DNA of 64,000 bases from UBA2112 sp964488555 (GCA_964488555.1 CAZAUF010000002.1:1-64000), one strand, 5' to 3'; shown: positions 53,698 to 61,860, counted from the first letter of the stretch. Notes: generated by a model not told the origin, from the sequence alone. A program made the numbers and translations.

Positions 53698-53738
53698 AAA
53701 GCGTACGGGTGATATTTGATGCCGCGTACGCTTTTTCT
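53698..53738 (+). terminator. Intrinsic terminator of the unknown gene at 53219
   Basis: AAAGCGTACG (53698-53707) and CGTACGCTTT (53725-53734), followed by TTTCTTTT-type bases. The -10 box of the next gene lies only a few bases downstream. Confidence 0.85.
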
Positions 53739-53745
53739 TTTGGCT

Positions 53746-53757
53746 TATAATCGTTGT
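53746..53757 (+). promoter_or_regulatory. -10 box of the YfiH-like gene (leaderless GTG)
   Basis: TATAAT (53746-53751) then six bases and a GTG at 53758. The upstream terminator leaves no other promoter position, and translation from the first codon of the mRNA is implied. Confidence 0.6.
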
Positions 53758-54423
53758 GTGCGCCTTGTTATCGCAACCTCTACCGTTTCCGACGGATCAA
53801 TGAAATCAGTCGACCAAAACTATGCGTCGGTTTTCCCTATGCGAACTGCGTTTTTGCAAAAACACGCGATACGGTCGGAGGACACGACACTCGTGCAGGT
53901 GACATACGGAGGTGATGATTATTGCCGCTTCTCGACTTTGACGAGTAGCAACAAGGGCGACGGAATTACCCGCAATGCAACGATAAAAGCTGACGCACTG
54001 GTCGTGACGGAGCCAGACCATGCACTCTTTCTGCCGCTTGCTGATTGCATAGGTGCCGTGATTCATGACTCGACAAATAACCTCCTCATGCTATCTCATC
54101 TGGGTCGGCACAACCTGGAGCAGTATGGCGGTACCAAATGTATCAAATATCTTGTAGCTAAACACGACGTCAATCCTAAAAATCTGTCCGTGTGGCTATC
54201 GCCTGCCGCAGGTAAAGAAAACTACCCGCTCTATGCGTTTGACAACCGTAGCCTGCACGATGTCGCAGTGGAGCAACTCATTGCTGCGGGCGTAAACCCT
54301 GCCAACATCACCGCGTCGCCAGTTGATTCATCGACCGCTCCAAACTATTTCTCGCATAGTCAATTTCTCAAAGGCACGCGAGAGACCGACGGACGCTTTG
54401 CCGTGGTCGCAGTCCTACGCTAA
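53758..54423 (+). CDS. YfiH/LACC1-like (multicopper oxidase-type) protein
   Basis: A 221-residue protein related to the YfiH (Pgef, DUF152) family, which binds zinc or copper and has been shown to act on purine nucleosides or phenols. Matching segments: NATIKADALVVTEPDHALFLPLADCIGAVIHD, MLSHLGRHNLEQYGG (equivalent of the AHAGWRG motif) and SVWLSPAAGKENYPL. Several family positions differ, so activity is uncertain. GTG 53758 is favoured over the ATG at 53716, because the latter lies inside the preceding terminator. Confidence 0.75.
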   Translation: MRLVIATSTVSDGSMKSVDQNYASVFPMRTAFLQKHAIRSEDTTLVQVTYGGDDYCRFSTLTSSNKGDGITRNATIKADALVVTEPDHALFLPLADCIGAVIHDSTNNLLMLSHLGRHNLEQYGGTKCIKYLVAKHDVNPKNLSVWLSPAAGKENYPLYAFDNRSLHDVAVEQLIAAGVNPANITASPVDSSTAPNYFSHSQFLKGTRETDGRFAVVAVLR

Positions 54424-55808
54424 CGCCAACTCGGCAGCCACATATGCTGCGCAATATCATTGGGCAACATCGGCCAACCATAGCTAAGCGGTAAGAAATA
54501 CAAGAAGCCGAGCACAATCACTGCTACTATCATCCAATACGTTTGAACCGCTGCTTTACGCCCATATTTCTGGCTTTGCCAGTCAAAAAGTAGTGCCAAC
54601 ATGACACAGGTAGCAAGTATGCTAAACAGCAATGCGAACAGATAGTGATACAGAAACATCGGTCGCATGATAAACGTAAATGGTACGAAATTGAGTGCAT
54701 ATCCGGTCAGCAAAAATGCTACAAGTTTGCGATGCCTGCCCAACCACACAGGACGAGCTAGCCACACAACAAGTGCCGTCACTACACCAACTGCGGACAA
54801 CCACCATACCGCCGGATTACCTAGGAAATAAATATTTCCCTGCTTACCACTCTCGAGTATGTCACCTTGCCAGTAGTAGACGGGTCGGATCTCCAGCGGC
54901 CATGTATACCACTTCGATGCATAGGGATGCTCAGTATCATTGAGTGAACTCTGTGCGTTATACATTTGACTGTTCAGTTCGACAAACTTATCCCAAAACG
55001 ACATTTTCACCGCAGGATCGTACTGCGGACTACCCACTAGCGTTGACTGGAATTTATCCGACATAAACGCGTCACCCTCGCCACTATGCGTCAATAGCGC
55101 GAAATTCACGGCGAAGCTGCCGATATAGATTGTCGCCATAATCGCAATGACTGTCACAGCTTCACCTACCAAGCGTATCCAGTTTTGTCGACGCAACAAG
55201 CCGTCAACCGCCCATGCGATTGCCAGCAATCCAGCAATGGCCAGTCCCGTCCATTTGGTAGATACGAGCACACCAAGCAGCACGGCGGTCACAATAACCC
55301 ATACCCAACGCCATACACCCTTGCTGTTTCTGAGTTTCAAATAGCTACTGAGTGCTCCCATACCCGACAGAAGCAATAGACTATCCATCAGGACAAACCG
55401 AGACTCAACGAGCAGCGCATTGTCGAGCAAGACAAGTAACGCACCGAACGTGGCGATGCGTCGTCCCAGTCCGAACTGACGTATGATGACATACATCAGT
55501 GGTACGAGTGCTGCACCGGCGAGAGCCGGTAACAAACGTAATATGATGCCGCCTGGGTCTCCAGCAGCTACCTGCTCAGGCGTCAGACCCGTTAGTGCGC
55601 CAACACCAGCAAAAAGCAGCTTGATAAGTGGCGGATGAATATCGAAAAAAAACTGACCGCTCAAATAACTAGCCGCGAAATCACGAAAATATACTTCGTC
55701 AAAGACAAGAGACTGCGGCCACCCTATCTGCCAAAAGCGCGTCAACAGGGCAAGTCCTGACAGTATCCATAGTTCCGGATACCGAAACAACCGGCGGTAT
55801 AGTTTCAT
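54420..55808 (-). CDS. Dolichyl-phosphate-mannose--protein mannosyltransferase (PMT, GT39)
   Basis: A 462-residue multi-pass membrane glycosyltransferase. The N-terminal PMT signature is clear: RFWQIGWPQSLVFDEVYFRDFAASYLSGQFFFDIHPPLIKLLF, with the catalytic Asp-Glu pair. A C-terminal PMT_4TMC segment follows (ASKWYTWPLEIRPVYYWQGD, PFTFIMRPMFLYHYLF). It would O-mannosylate exported proteins using polyprenyl-phosphomannose. The Ser/Thr/Pro-rich surface proteins encoded here are possible substrates. The ATG comes six bases after TGC-TAAACT. Confidence 0.93.
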   Translation of the reverse strand: MKLYRRLFRYPELWILSGLALLTRFWQIGWPQSLVFDEVYFRDFAASYLSGQFFFDIHPPLIKLLFAGVGALTGLTPEQVAAGDPGGIILRLLPALAGAALVPLMYVIIRQFGLGRRIATFGALLVLLDNALLVESRFVLMDSLLLLSGMGALSSYLKLRNSKGVWRWVWVIVTAVLLGVLVSTKWTGLAIAGLLAIAWAVDGLLRRQNWIRLVGEAVTVIAIMATIYIGSFAVNFALLTHSGEGDAFMSDKFQSTLVGSPQYDPAVKMSFWDKFVELNSQMYNAQSSLNDTEHPYASKWYTWPLEIRPVYYWQGDILESGKQGNIYFLGNPAVWWLSAVGVVTALVVWLARPVWLGRHRKLVAFLLTGYALNFVPFTFIMRPMFLYHYLFALLFSILATCVMLALLFDWQSQKYGRKAAVQTYWMIVAVIVLGFLYFLPLSYGWPMLPNDIAQHMWLPSWR

Positions 55809-55834
55809 ATACTCAGTTTAGCAAAATAAAAGAG

Positions 55835-55851
55835 CCCCGTTGTCCGGGGCG
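55835..55851 (-). terminator. Intrinsic terminator of rpsO
   Basis: GCCCCG-GACAA-CGGGGC on the minus strand, followed by TCTTTTATTTT. The PMT gene's -10 box lies directly after it. Confidence 0.85.
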
Positions 55852-55855
55852 GCAT

Positions 55856-56122
55856 TTATTTCCTGAGTCCTAGGTGCGTAATCAGTGCCTTGTATCCAGC
55901 GAAATCTTTTCGCTCCAGATAGCTCAGCAGTCGCTTGCGACGACCGACCATCTGTATCAGACCGCGACGGGCCTTGTGGTCATGCTTGTGCACACGAAGG
56001 TGCTCAGTGATTTCGGTGATGCGAGCTGTCAAAATAGAAACCTGAACTTCGGCACTGCCGACGTCTTGTTTGCTCTTCTGAACCGCCGCGATAGCTTTGG
56101 CTTTATTCTCTGCTGTAATCAT
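55856..56122 (-). CDS. rpsO: 30S ribosomal protein uS15
   Basis: An 88-residue ribosomal protein. QVSILTARITEITEHLRVHKHDHKARRGLIQMVGRRKRLLSYLER is the S15 signature (outline). The promoter TTGCAA-N17-TACAAT is visible upstream (56160-56155 and 56137-56132), leaving a leader of only about two bases and no ribosome site. Confidence 0.97.
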   Translation of the reverse strand: MITAENKAKAIAAVQKSKQDVGSAEVQVSILTARITEITEHLRVHKHDHKARRGLIQMVGRRKRLLSYLERKDFAGYKALITHLGLRK

Positions 56123-56131
56123 TAAGTACGT

Positions 56132-56160
56132 ATTGTAGCAACTTTTTCCGTAAGTTGCAA
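56132..56160 (-). promoter_or_regulatory. Promoter of rpsO
   Basis: TTGCAA (56160-56155), 17 bases ending GTTGC, TACAAT (56137-56132), nine bases before the ATG. Confidence 0.7.
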
Positions 56161-56177
56161 GGGGTGAAGTTTACTTT

Positions 56178-56846
56178 CTAATCCGTTATGCCGAATGCCG
56201 CGAGCGTCTGAGCGTTTTCGACATGCCAATCAGCGATGGCTGTTCGCCGCAGCTGAGTACAGTAAGCTTCCGTACCCAGTGCTTTACCGATATCAATCGC
56301 CAGGCTACGAATATAGGTGCCGCTACTCACGTGTGTGCGAATCTTGAGCTCAGGATAGCTATAATCAACGATATCCAAGCTATGAATCGTCACTGTTCGC
56401 TCCGGCATTTCGACCTCTTTGCCCGCCCGTGCCAGATCATATGCCCGTCTGCCATTGATCTTGATCGCGCTATGAGCTGGAGGTGTCTGCTTAATCTCCC
56501 CGGTAAACATGCCTAGCACATCCTCGACAGTACTCAAGGACGGACCTTGAGCACCGGGAGGCGTAGTGTCGGTGATCTCGCCTTCCGGATCACCAGTGGT
56601 GCTGGTTTGCCCTAGGCGAAACGTCGCTTCGTAGACTTTGTCATGCTTCATGTATTCACCGGCGTGCTTGCACTCGCTACCGACGCACAGTATCAGTAGC
56701 CCCGTGGCAAACGGATCCAGCGTCCCGCAATGTCCTACCTTCGTCTTCTTGCCGTTCTGCTCGCTCAATACTCGTCGAACGCGCGCCACCACGCCAAAAC
56801 TGGTCATCCCAGCAGGTTTATCAATCAAAAGGATCCCATCTGTCAT
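56178..56846 (-). CDS. truB: tRNA pseudouridine(55) synthase
   Basis: A 222-residue enzyme making pseudouridine-55 in the T loop of tRNAs. It opens with GILLIDKPAGMTSFGVVARVRRVL; the catalytic Asp is in HCGTLDPFATGLLILCVG; YEATFRLGQTSTTGDPEGEI and HVSSGTYIRSLAIDIGKAL follow. It lacks the C-terminal PUA domain of E. coli TruB. The ATG lies six bases after TATACT. Confidence 0.97.
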   Translation of the reverse strand: MTDGILLIDKPAGMTSFGVVARVRRVLSEQNGKKTKVGHCGTLDPFATGLLILCVGSECKHAGEYMKHDKVYEATFRLGQTSTTGDPEGEITDTTPPGAQGPSLSTVEDVLGMFTGEIKQTPPAHSAIKINGRRAYDLARAGKEVEMPERTVTIHSLDIVDYSYPELKIRTHVSSGTYIRSLAIDIGKALGTEAYCTQLRRTAIADWHVENAQTLAAFGITD

Positions 56847-56866
56847 CCTTCCAGTATACTAGAGGT
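56847..56866. promoter_or_regulatory. Single palindromic -10 shared by truB and PIG-L genes
   Basis: The 20-bp gap between the two divergent ATGs reads: six bases, AGTATACT (56853-56860), six bases. The palindrome provides TATACT on each strand, exactly six bases before each start codon. No space exists for separate promoters or ribosome sites. Confidence 0.7.
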
Positions 56867-57550
56867 ATGCAAAAGATACTTTTCGGCATATTCGCCCACC
56901 CAGATGACGAGGCATTCGGTCCTGTCGCGACACTGGTAAAAGAGATTGAGAGTGGCACGGAACTACACCTCATCACCCTGACCGCTGGCGAAAACGGCAC
57001 TAACCCCGATAACCTGCCTAACCTCGGTGAAGTAAGGCTGCAGGAGTGGCAAGCAGCAGGCAAGCTCATCGGCGCGTCATCTATGACACATCTGGGGTAT
57101 ATAGATGGTACGCTCAATAATCTCAACCATCTGGAAATCGCGATCAAAGTCGCAGAAATCGTCAATGACACGGTGGCGGGTCGTGAAGACATAGAAATCG
57201 AATTCATGAGCTTAGACCTCAACGGCTACACCGGTCATATAGATCACATCGTCGCCAGCCGCAGCGCGTGTCTGGCGTTTTACCGACTGCGTGACACCGG
57301 ACTGCTGATGAAGCGCGTCCGACTCGCCTGCCTAACGCGTGAGGAAGTCCCTGATGTCAACACCGGCTTTGTCTACATGGAACCGGGCAAAACACTCGAC
57401 GAAATTGATGAAACTATCGATGGACGTGAATACACCGAGAAAATCCACGAAATCATGCGTTGTCACCACACCCAGCGCAACGATTACGAAACTGTCATCA
57501 AATATAAGGGCAAAAATCTCGGCATTGATCACTTTGTAACTCGAGACTAA
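56867..57550 (+). CDS. PIG-L/LmbE family deacetylase
   Basis: A 227-residue zinc-dependent deacetylase family protein. Motif LFGIFAHPDDEAFGP supplies the His-Asp-Asp zinc residues, and GHIDHIVASRSACLAFY supplies the HxxH. Members remove acetyl groups from N-acetylglucosamine-containing lipids or thiols (for example MshB in mycothiol synthesis). Substrate unknown here. Leaderless start. Confidence 0.88.
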   Translation: MQKILFGIFAHPDDEAFGPVATLVKEIESGTELHLITLTAGENGTNPDNLPNLGEVRLQEWQAAGKLIGASSMTHLGYIDGTLNNLNHLEIAIKVAEIVNDTVAGREDIEIEFMSLDLNGYTGHIDHIVASRSACLAFYRLRDTGLLMKRVRLACLTREEVPDVNTGFVYMEPGKTLDEIDETIDGREYTEKIHEIMRCHHTQRNDYETVIKYKGKNLGIDHFVTRD

Positions 57551-57735
57551 AGAAATCGTCTGTTTGAGTGCAGTGCGCATTTTCTTCTCGAGAAACACAA
57601 CGAACCGTATCCGACATACGGCTCGTGGCTCGTGATCCGTTCGCGGCACGGCGTGCTTTGCACGACGACAGGTGAACGGAAGCTCATGTAGTATCACAGA
57701 GAAAAAATGTGAAATGTGCCAAGCAGACGATTTCT
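57551..57735. other. Structured 185-bp intergenic element with terminal inverted repeats
   Basis: Sixteen bases at each end (AGAAATCGTCTGTTTG at 57551-57566 and its complement at 57720-57735) pair with one mismatch. Inside are GCGCATTT/AAATGTGC and TTCTC/GAGAA continuing the stem, CCGTAT-CCGAC-ATACGG (57605-57621), CCGTTC/GAACGG, and CGTGC-TTT-GCACG (57652-57664). The stop codon of the plus-strand gene abuts one end and that of the minus-strand gene lies at the other. Candidate ncRNA, bidirectional terminator, or miniature transposable element. Confidence 0.6.
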
Positions 57736-59479
57736 ACTGGCCGGGAATCTTAAACTGACCAGGCTCGTTCGTAGGCGCAGGAGGCGGTGGAGTGGTATTG
57801 CTATCGCCAAACACATCACCCGATACCGCACCAGATGGCATTGCGCCGCCTCCATTGCCGAATACTGGTGGCGGCGGAGGTGGTGGAGGTAGCGGTGGCA
57901 TATTGGCATCATTTGGCATTGGAGGTAGCGGTGGCAGTGGCGGTAGTTCCGGCATCTCCGGATCAATCGCTTGTGCCGGTGTGATAGCTGGAGGTGGCGT
58001 TGGTGCTGCTGGCTCAGCGGGTGGTTCCACTGGTGGCTGACTCAACGGCTGCACGACATGAGGACCCGTAGGTGGCGGGGCGGTTGCAAGCATGTTTGCA
58101 CCCTCCGGTGTGCCTTCAGTACCTGTAGGCGCATCTCCCTGTGGTGCTGCGGGCATATTGAAAGGATCGACCATTGTTTGCTCATCGCTCTCTGTCTGGA
58201 TACTGTTGATTGGCGATGCATCCCCTTGTGGCATAGAGGTCATAGGTCCATGATCATTAATAATCGTCGGTGGTGGCCCTGCCGGAGCAACGTCTGGCTG
58301 AACGTCAGGTGCTGGCACTGCAGCAGGATCAGGAGCAGTGGGCGTTGCCGGATCAACTGTTGGCAACGCAGGCGGTGGCGTACCTTCTGGTACAGGGTCT
58401 GCAGTCGCACCACCTGTCTCTGCCTGTCCATTGGCGACTTGTTGCAACTCCTTCTCCATGTCTGCAAGTGTGGCACCGCTGTCTGCAGCAGGTGTAGAAA
58501 GTCCAGCAAGCTGCTTCTCTAGCTCTATTTGATCGGCATCTTCTGTCGACGTTTCCGGTTTTGGAGGTTGATCAGGGAGCGGCTCGATCACCTTCTCTTT
58601 CGGCTGAGAAGCTCCTTCATCTCCTTCTCGTTCGATAACCAGTTCAGTACCGTCGCCGCCCTCACTCTGCGTGTTTGTATCTGCAGGAGGGTTATCCGAA
58701 TCAGGATTTTTACTCGGTGCGATATCATGTGCTTCTTCTAACTTGGCAGCGATAAGTTGCTGGTTCGCTCCAGCAGCCATAAGTTGCGCCGCCATAGTCA
58801 TAGTGTGCGAGCTGGTACGGTCATTGCTAAATCGATCCGTCGCAGAGACGATACCGGTCAGCAGTGCTGTCGATACTTGCTCGTCGAGAAGCGGATCAGT
58901 CTCTTTCAGTTGATCTGCGAGTCCGACAATCATTTCCGAAAGACTACTCACATCTTTGCCATGCCAGTCGACACTTCCAAGTTTACTACCCTTATCACCC
59001 GAAGTGATCGTCACCACTTTGGCATCATGCAAAATCTTGCCATGAGCATCCAGTGCCTTGTCTAGGTGGTCCTGATCGCTCACACCGAGTGCAATAACCA
59101 GTTCGACGTTGTAATCACCCTGGCTAAACTCAAGATCCTTTTCTGAAAGTGTCGTTTTGTATGGCGTAATAAAAATCTTAACGACATCGCCATCTACCTT
59201 ATAGCGCAGGTGGTCGGCCTTTTCTTTGTCGAGCGCAACAATGAAATCACGCAAACTATCCGGACTACCCTCAAAAGTCTTTTGTGGATCCAAAAACGTA
59301 ATGGCGGGCGGAATATTACCGCTAAATACAGAGGTAACACGTTTATCCATCTTGTCGAGCAGCAATGTCAAGCCAAGTGCCGCAGACAGCTCATCAACCG
59401 AAGGATTCGTACTTACGGTTACCAGAATATTGCTTGTGGCTTTGATGCTTTCGACTATCTGTTGTTGGGTGGCGTCCAT
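57734..59479 (-). CDS. DHH-phosphoesterase-like protein with long proline-rich tail
   Basis: A 581-residue protein. The first ~260 residues resemble a DHH/DHHA1 (NrnA-like) fold: IKATSNILVTVSTNPSVDELSAALGLTLLLDKMDKRVTSVFSG and LLTGIVSATDRFSNDRTSSHTMTMAAQLMAAGA. The catalytic PDGD and DHH motifs are missing, so it may not be a nuclease. The remaining ~320 residues are acidic, then Pro-rich (GPHVVQPLSQPPVEPPAEP, and repeated Pro-Leu units PELPPLPPLPP), ending near GQFKIPGQ. No signal peptide. EF-P would be needed for its translation. A minus-strand TGG-TATAGT precedes. Confidence 0.7.
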   Translation of the reverse strand: MDATQQQIVESIKATSNILVTVSTNPSVDELSAALGLTLLLDKMDKRVTSVFSGNIPPAITFLDPQKTFEGSPDSLRDFIVALDKEKADHLRYKVDGDVVKIFITPYKTTLSEKDLEFSQGDYNVELVIALGVSDQDHLDKALDAHGKILHDAKVVTITSGDKGSKLGSVDWHGKDVSSLSEMIVGLADQLKETDPLLDEQVSTALLTGIVSATDRFSNDRTSSHTMTMAAQLMAAGANQQLIAAKLEEAHDIAPSKNPDSDNPPADTNTQSEGGDGTELVIEREGDEGASQPKEKVIEPLPDQPPKPETSTEDADQIELEKQLAGLSTPAADSGATLADMEKELQQVANGQAETGGATADPVPEGTPPPALPTVDPATPTAPDPAAVPAPDVQPDVAPAGPPPTIINDHGPMTSMPQGDASPINSIQTESDEQTMVDPFNMPAAPQGDAPTGTEGTPEGANMLATAPPPTGPHVVQPLSQPPVEPPAEPAAPTPPPAITPAQAIDPEMPELPPLPPLPPMPNDANMPPLPPPPPPPPVFGNGGGAMPSGAVSGDVFGDSNTTPPPPAPTNEPGQFKIPGQ

Positions 59480-59565
59480 GGTATACCTACTATGTTTTTG
59501 TTTCTCTAATGAGTTTGGTTAGACTATACCATGAGCGTTATAGTCTCGTCAACGGTTTTCACCAC

Positions 59566-59594
59566 TTTACAAGAACCGTGTTTTCATCTATAAT
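59566..59594 (+). promoter_or_regulatory. Promoter of rpsT
   Basis: TTTACA (59566-59571), 17 bases, TATAAT (59589-59594). It gives a leader of about 40 nt to the rpsT ATG. Upstream, AGACTATA (59521-59528) and TATAGTCT (59539-59546) form an 8-bp inverted repeat. Confidence 0.8.
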
Positions 59595-59637
59595 CTCTTT
59601 TTGATTGCAATAACAACGTATAAGAGGTAATTCATCC

Positions 59638-60021
59638 ATGCCAATCATCAAAAGTGCTATCAAGCGCATGAAGCAAACTGTGGCTCGTCGTGAGCGCAAT
59701 GTCGGTATCAAAAAAGATATCAAATCAGCTACCAAAGCTTTCGCTGCCAAACCAAGTGCAGAGGCACTCAGCAAGGCTCAGAGCGAACTCGACAAAGCTG
59801 TCAAAAAGGGTTTGATCAAAAAGAACACCGCTGCTCGACGCAAGTCTAGCTTGGCTCGCACCGCCAAGGAAAGCAACGTCAAGCTTGCAGCAGGCACTAA
59901 AAAAGCAGCCGCAAAAAAACCGGCTACTAAATCAACGACCGCAAAGAAGCCGACCGCAAAAGCCGCTCCAGCGAAAAAAGCACCGGCTAAAAAGCCAGCC
60001 GCCAAGAAAACGACGAGATAA
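59638..60021 (+). CDS. rpsT: 30S ribosomal protein bS20 with histone-like C-terminal tail
   Basis: A 127-residue protein. Residues 1-82 are a normal S20 (MPIIKSAIKRMKQTVARRERNVGIKKDIKSATKAF in outline, ending SSLARTAKESNV). From about residue 83 there is a 45-residue Lys/Ala/Pro/Thr tail (KKAAAKKPATKSTTAKKPTA) that resembles eukaryotic H1 and bacterial histone-H1-like tails. S20 elsewhere has about 87 residues. The tail may bind nucleic acid. Confidence 0.93.
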   Translation: MPIIKSAIKRMKQTVARRERNVGIKKDIKSATKAFAAKPSAEALSKAQSELDKAVKKGLIKKNTAARRKSSLARTAKESNVKLAAGTKKAAAKKPATKSTTAKKPTAKAAPAKKAPAKKPAAKKTTR

Positions 60022-60033
60022 ACTACTGCCCAC

Positions 60034-60066
60034 AAAATTAGCCTCTCAAGAGGCTAATTTTATTTT
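60034..60066. terminator. Bidirectional terminator between rpsT and holA
   Basis: AAAATTAGCCTC (60034-60045) and GAGGCTAATTTT (60050-60061) with a 4-base loop, then T-rich on the plus side. The A/T ends serve as the T-tract on either strand. Confidence 0.9.
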
Positions 60067-60076
60067 TCGAGTCGTA

Positions 60077-60982
60077 TCATGCGGCAACTTCATAAAGTGT
60101 TTTTTCGATAAGTATCCACGGGTCAGTCGCGCTCGATTTCATAGCTGTGTCGGTATCGGCAAATGTTTGCACGATTTTTCTAACCTCACTTCTGCTCAGC
60201 TTTTTGGCATGTGGCGCGAGCTTGCCAAGCGCGTACGGGTGCGCGCCTATATCGCTCGCCACGGTCGAAGTAGGATGATCAGTCGATGCCAGTGCCGCTA
60301 TTTGAAACACTTGCCCTGCTAGGAGACCAAACGTCATGTACGGATCTTGTGCGCGCTGAAGTGTCTTTACCATGGCTGAAACCTTTTTCGTGTCGCCACG
60401 TAGTGCCGCGTCGAGCAGGTTAAATACATTCTCGGTCGGATTCGCCTCGACGACCTGCTCAATAGTTTCTGTCGTCACTTCATCAAGTACTGCGAGTTTT
60501 TGGAGAGCATGATACAGCTGCCACTGATCCAGCCCCACCCGCGCCACAAGCAGTTGAATACTTCTTTTGTCCAGCTGGAGCCCCTCTTGCCGTGCTTCTT
60601 CAGCCAGCCAACGCTCAGCTGCCTGAACGTCTCGATCGCCCCATGGATGAAACTCACGTACATCCGCAAGTTTTTTTAGGTCCTTGTATGTCTTGGTGCG
60701 CTTGTCCGGTTTTGGCTCTACAAGCACCAAATGTACGTCGTCATCCACTTTGTCTAGCCACTCAGAAAGAGTCTCCCAAAGCTGCTTATTCTCAGACAAT
60801 CCGTGTATAACGATCAATCGCTTGCTCGCGAATAGCGTCCCGCCAAGCAGCAAATCCGGTAACTGCGACAACTCCATGTCGCCGCCATCAACCTTTTCTG
60901 CCTGACCATCAAATCCTGCGATCACCGCATTAAGCGCGCGCGTCAGTTCAAATGAGTTCTCTCCCGTCAGTAGCGTGATCAT
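60077..60982 (-). CDS. holA: DNA polymerase III delta subunit
   Basis: A 301-residue clamp-loader subunit: ITLLTGENSFELTRALNAVI at the N-terminus, LFASKRLIVIHGLSE, and the C-terminal helical collar domain (YMTFGLLAGQVFQIAAL). The start at 60982 is seven bases after TGC-TAAAAT with no ribosome site, so the longer frame to 61075 (which would overlap mutM) is rejected. Confidence 0.9.
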   Translation of the reverse strand: MITLLTGENSFELTRALNAVIAGFDGQAEKVDGGDMELSQLPDLLLGGTLFASKRLIVIHGLSENKQLWETLSEWLDKVDDDVHLVLVEPKPDKRTKTYKDLKKLADVREFHPWGDRDVQAAERWLAEEARQEGLQLDKRSIQLLVARVGLDQWQLYHALQKLAVLDEVTTETIEQVVEANPTENVFNLLDAALRGDTKKVSAMVKTLQRAQDPYMTFGLLAGQVFQIAALASTDHPTSTVASDIGAHPYALGKLAPHAKKLSRSEVRKIVQTFADTDTAMKSSATDPWILIEKTLYEVAA

Positions 60983-60987
60983 TATTC

Positions 60988-61860
60988 TTATTTTAGCATC
61001 TGGCACTGCGGACAGATATGTGTGCCGCGGCCAGCGGCTTTGAATTTGATAATCGTCTCGCTGCAGCGCGGACACGGCTGGCCTTCGCGGCGAAACACGC
61101 GCGCAAAATCCATATATGTGCCCCTTTTGCCTTCGGCGTTGACGTAGTTTTTGTCAGTCGATCCGCCCTTTTCGATCGCCAGGTTCATGACTTCGCGTAA
61201 CTCTGAGTACAGTTTTTTGAACTCATTTTTTGTCACGTCACCGACTTTGGTCAGCGGATGAATTTTGGCACCCCAAAGTGATTCGTCGGCATAAATATTC
61301 CCCACGCCCGCCACGACCGTCTGGTCCAGCAGTGCGGCCTTGATCGGTGATTTGGCGCGACGCTTGAACCGCTCAGTAAACTCCTCCACCGTAAAATCAG
61401 CCTCCAGCGGCTCTGGACCGACCTTCATCATGAAATCTATATTCGGTACTTCGATGGTCGGCATAAGTCGAACCCAGCCAAACTTACGCTGGTCATTAAA
61501 ATACAGACGCGAACCGTCTTCGAAAGTGAACGTCACTCGTGTCGAACGATCAGGCAGCTCGCCGATCAGACTATCATTTGGATGTCCGGCACCGAATGCA
61601 ACAGTTTTTGCTCGATACACCATCTGTCCTGTCATTTTCAGATGAATAACCAGCGTGTACTGCGTCGATAGATCGATCAATAGCACTTTGGCACGGCGGC
61701 GCACGTCAACAACGCTCGCGCCGATGAGAAAATTTTTCACATCAGCGGCAGCATTCGGGAAGCTTTTCGCCGTGTCGTGCTCGACCGCTTTTACCTTGCG
61801 ACTGATAATCAGTTCATGTAGTCCACGACGGACCGTCTCGACTTCTGGCAGCTCAGGCAC
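60988..61860 (-). CDS. mutM: Formamidopyrimidine-DNA glycosylase
   Basis: A 290-residue bifunctional base-excision enzyme for 8-oxoguanine and formamidopyrimidines. The N-terminus PELPEVETVRRGL carries the catalytic Pro and Glu. H2TH region DQTVVAGVGNIYADESLWGAKIHPLT and zinc finger CPRCSE...HICPQCQ are present. Its start overlaps the HAD gene by eight bases. Confidence 0.97.
   Translation of the reverse strand: MPELPEVETVRRGLHELIISRKVKAVEHDTAKSFPNAAADVKNFLIGASVVDVRRRAKVLLIDLSTQYTLVIHLKMTGQMVYRAKTVAFGAGHPNDSLIGELPDRSTRVTFTFEDGSRLYFNDQRKFGWVRLMPTIEVPNIDFMMKVGPEPLEADFTVEEFTERFKRRAKSPIKAALLDQTVVAGVGNIYADESLWGAKIHPLTKVGDVTKNEFKKLYSELREVMNLAIEKGGSTDKNYVNAEGKRGTYMDFARVFRREGQPCPRCSETIIKFKAAGRGTHICPQCQMLK

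Noticed and set aside
57551..57735. RNase P, tmRNA, SRP or 6S RNA
   Set aside because: The element is structured, but none of their conserved sequence blocks is present.
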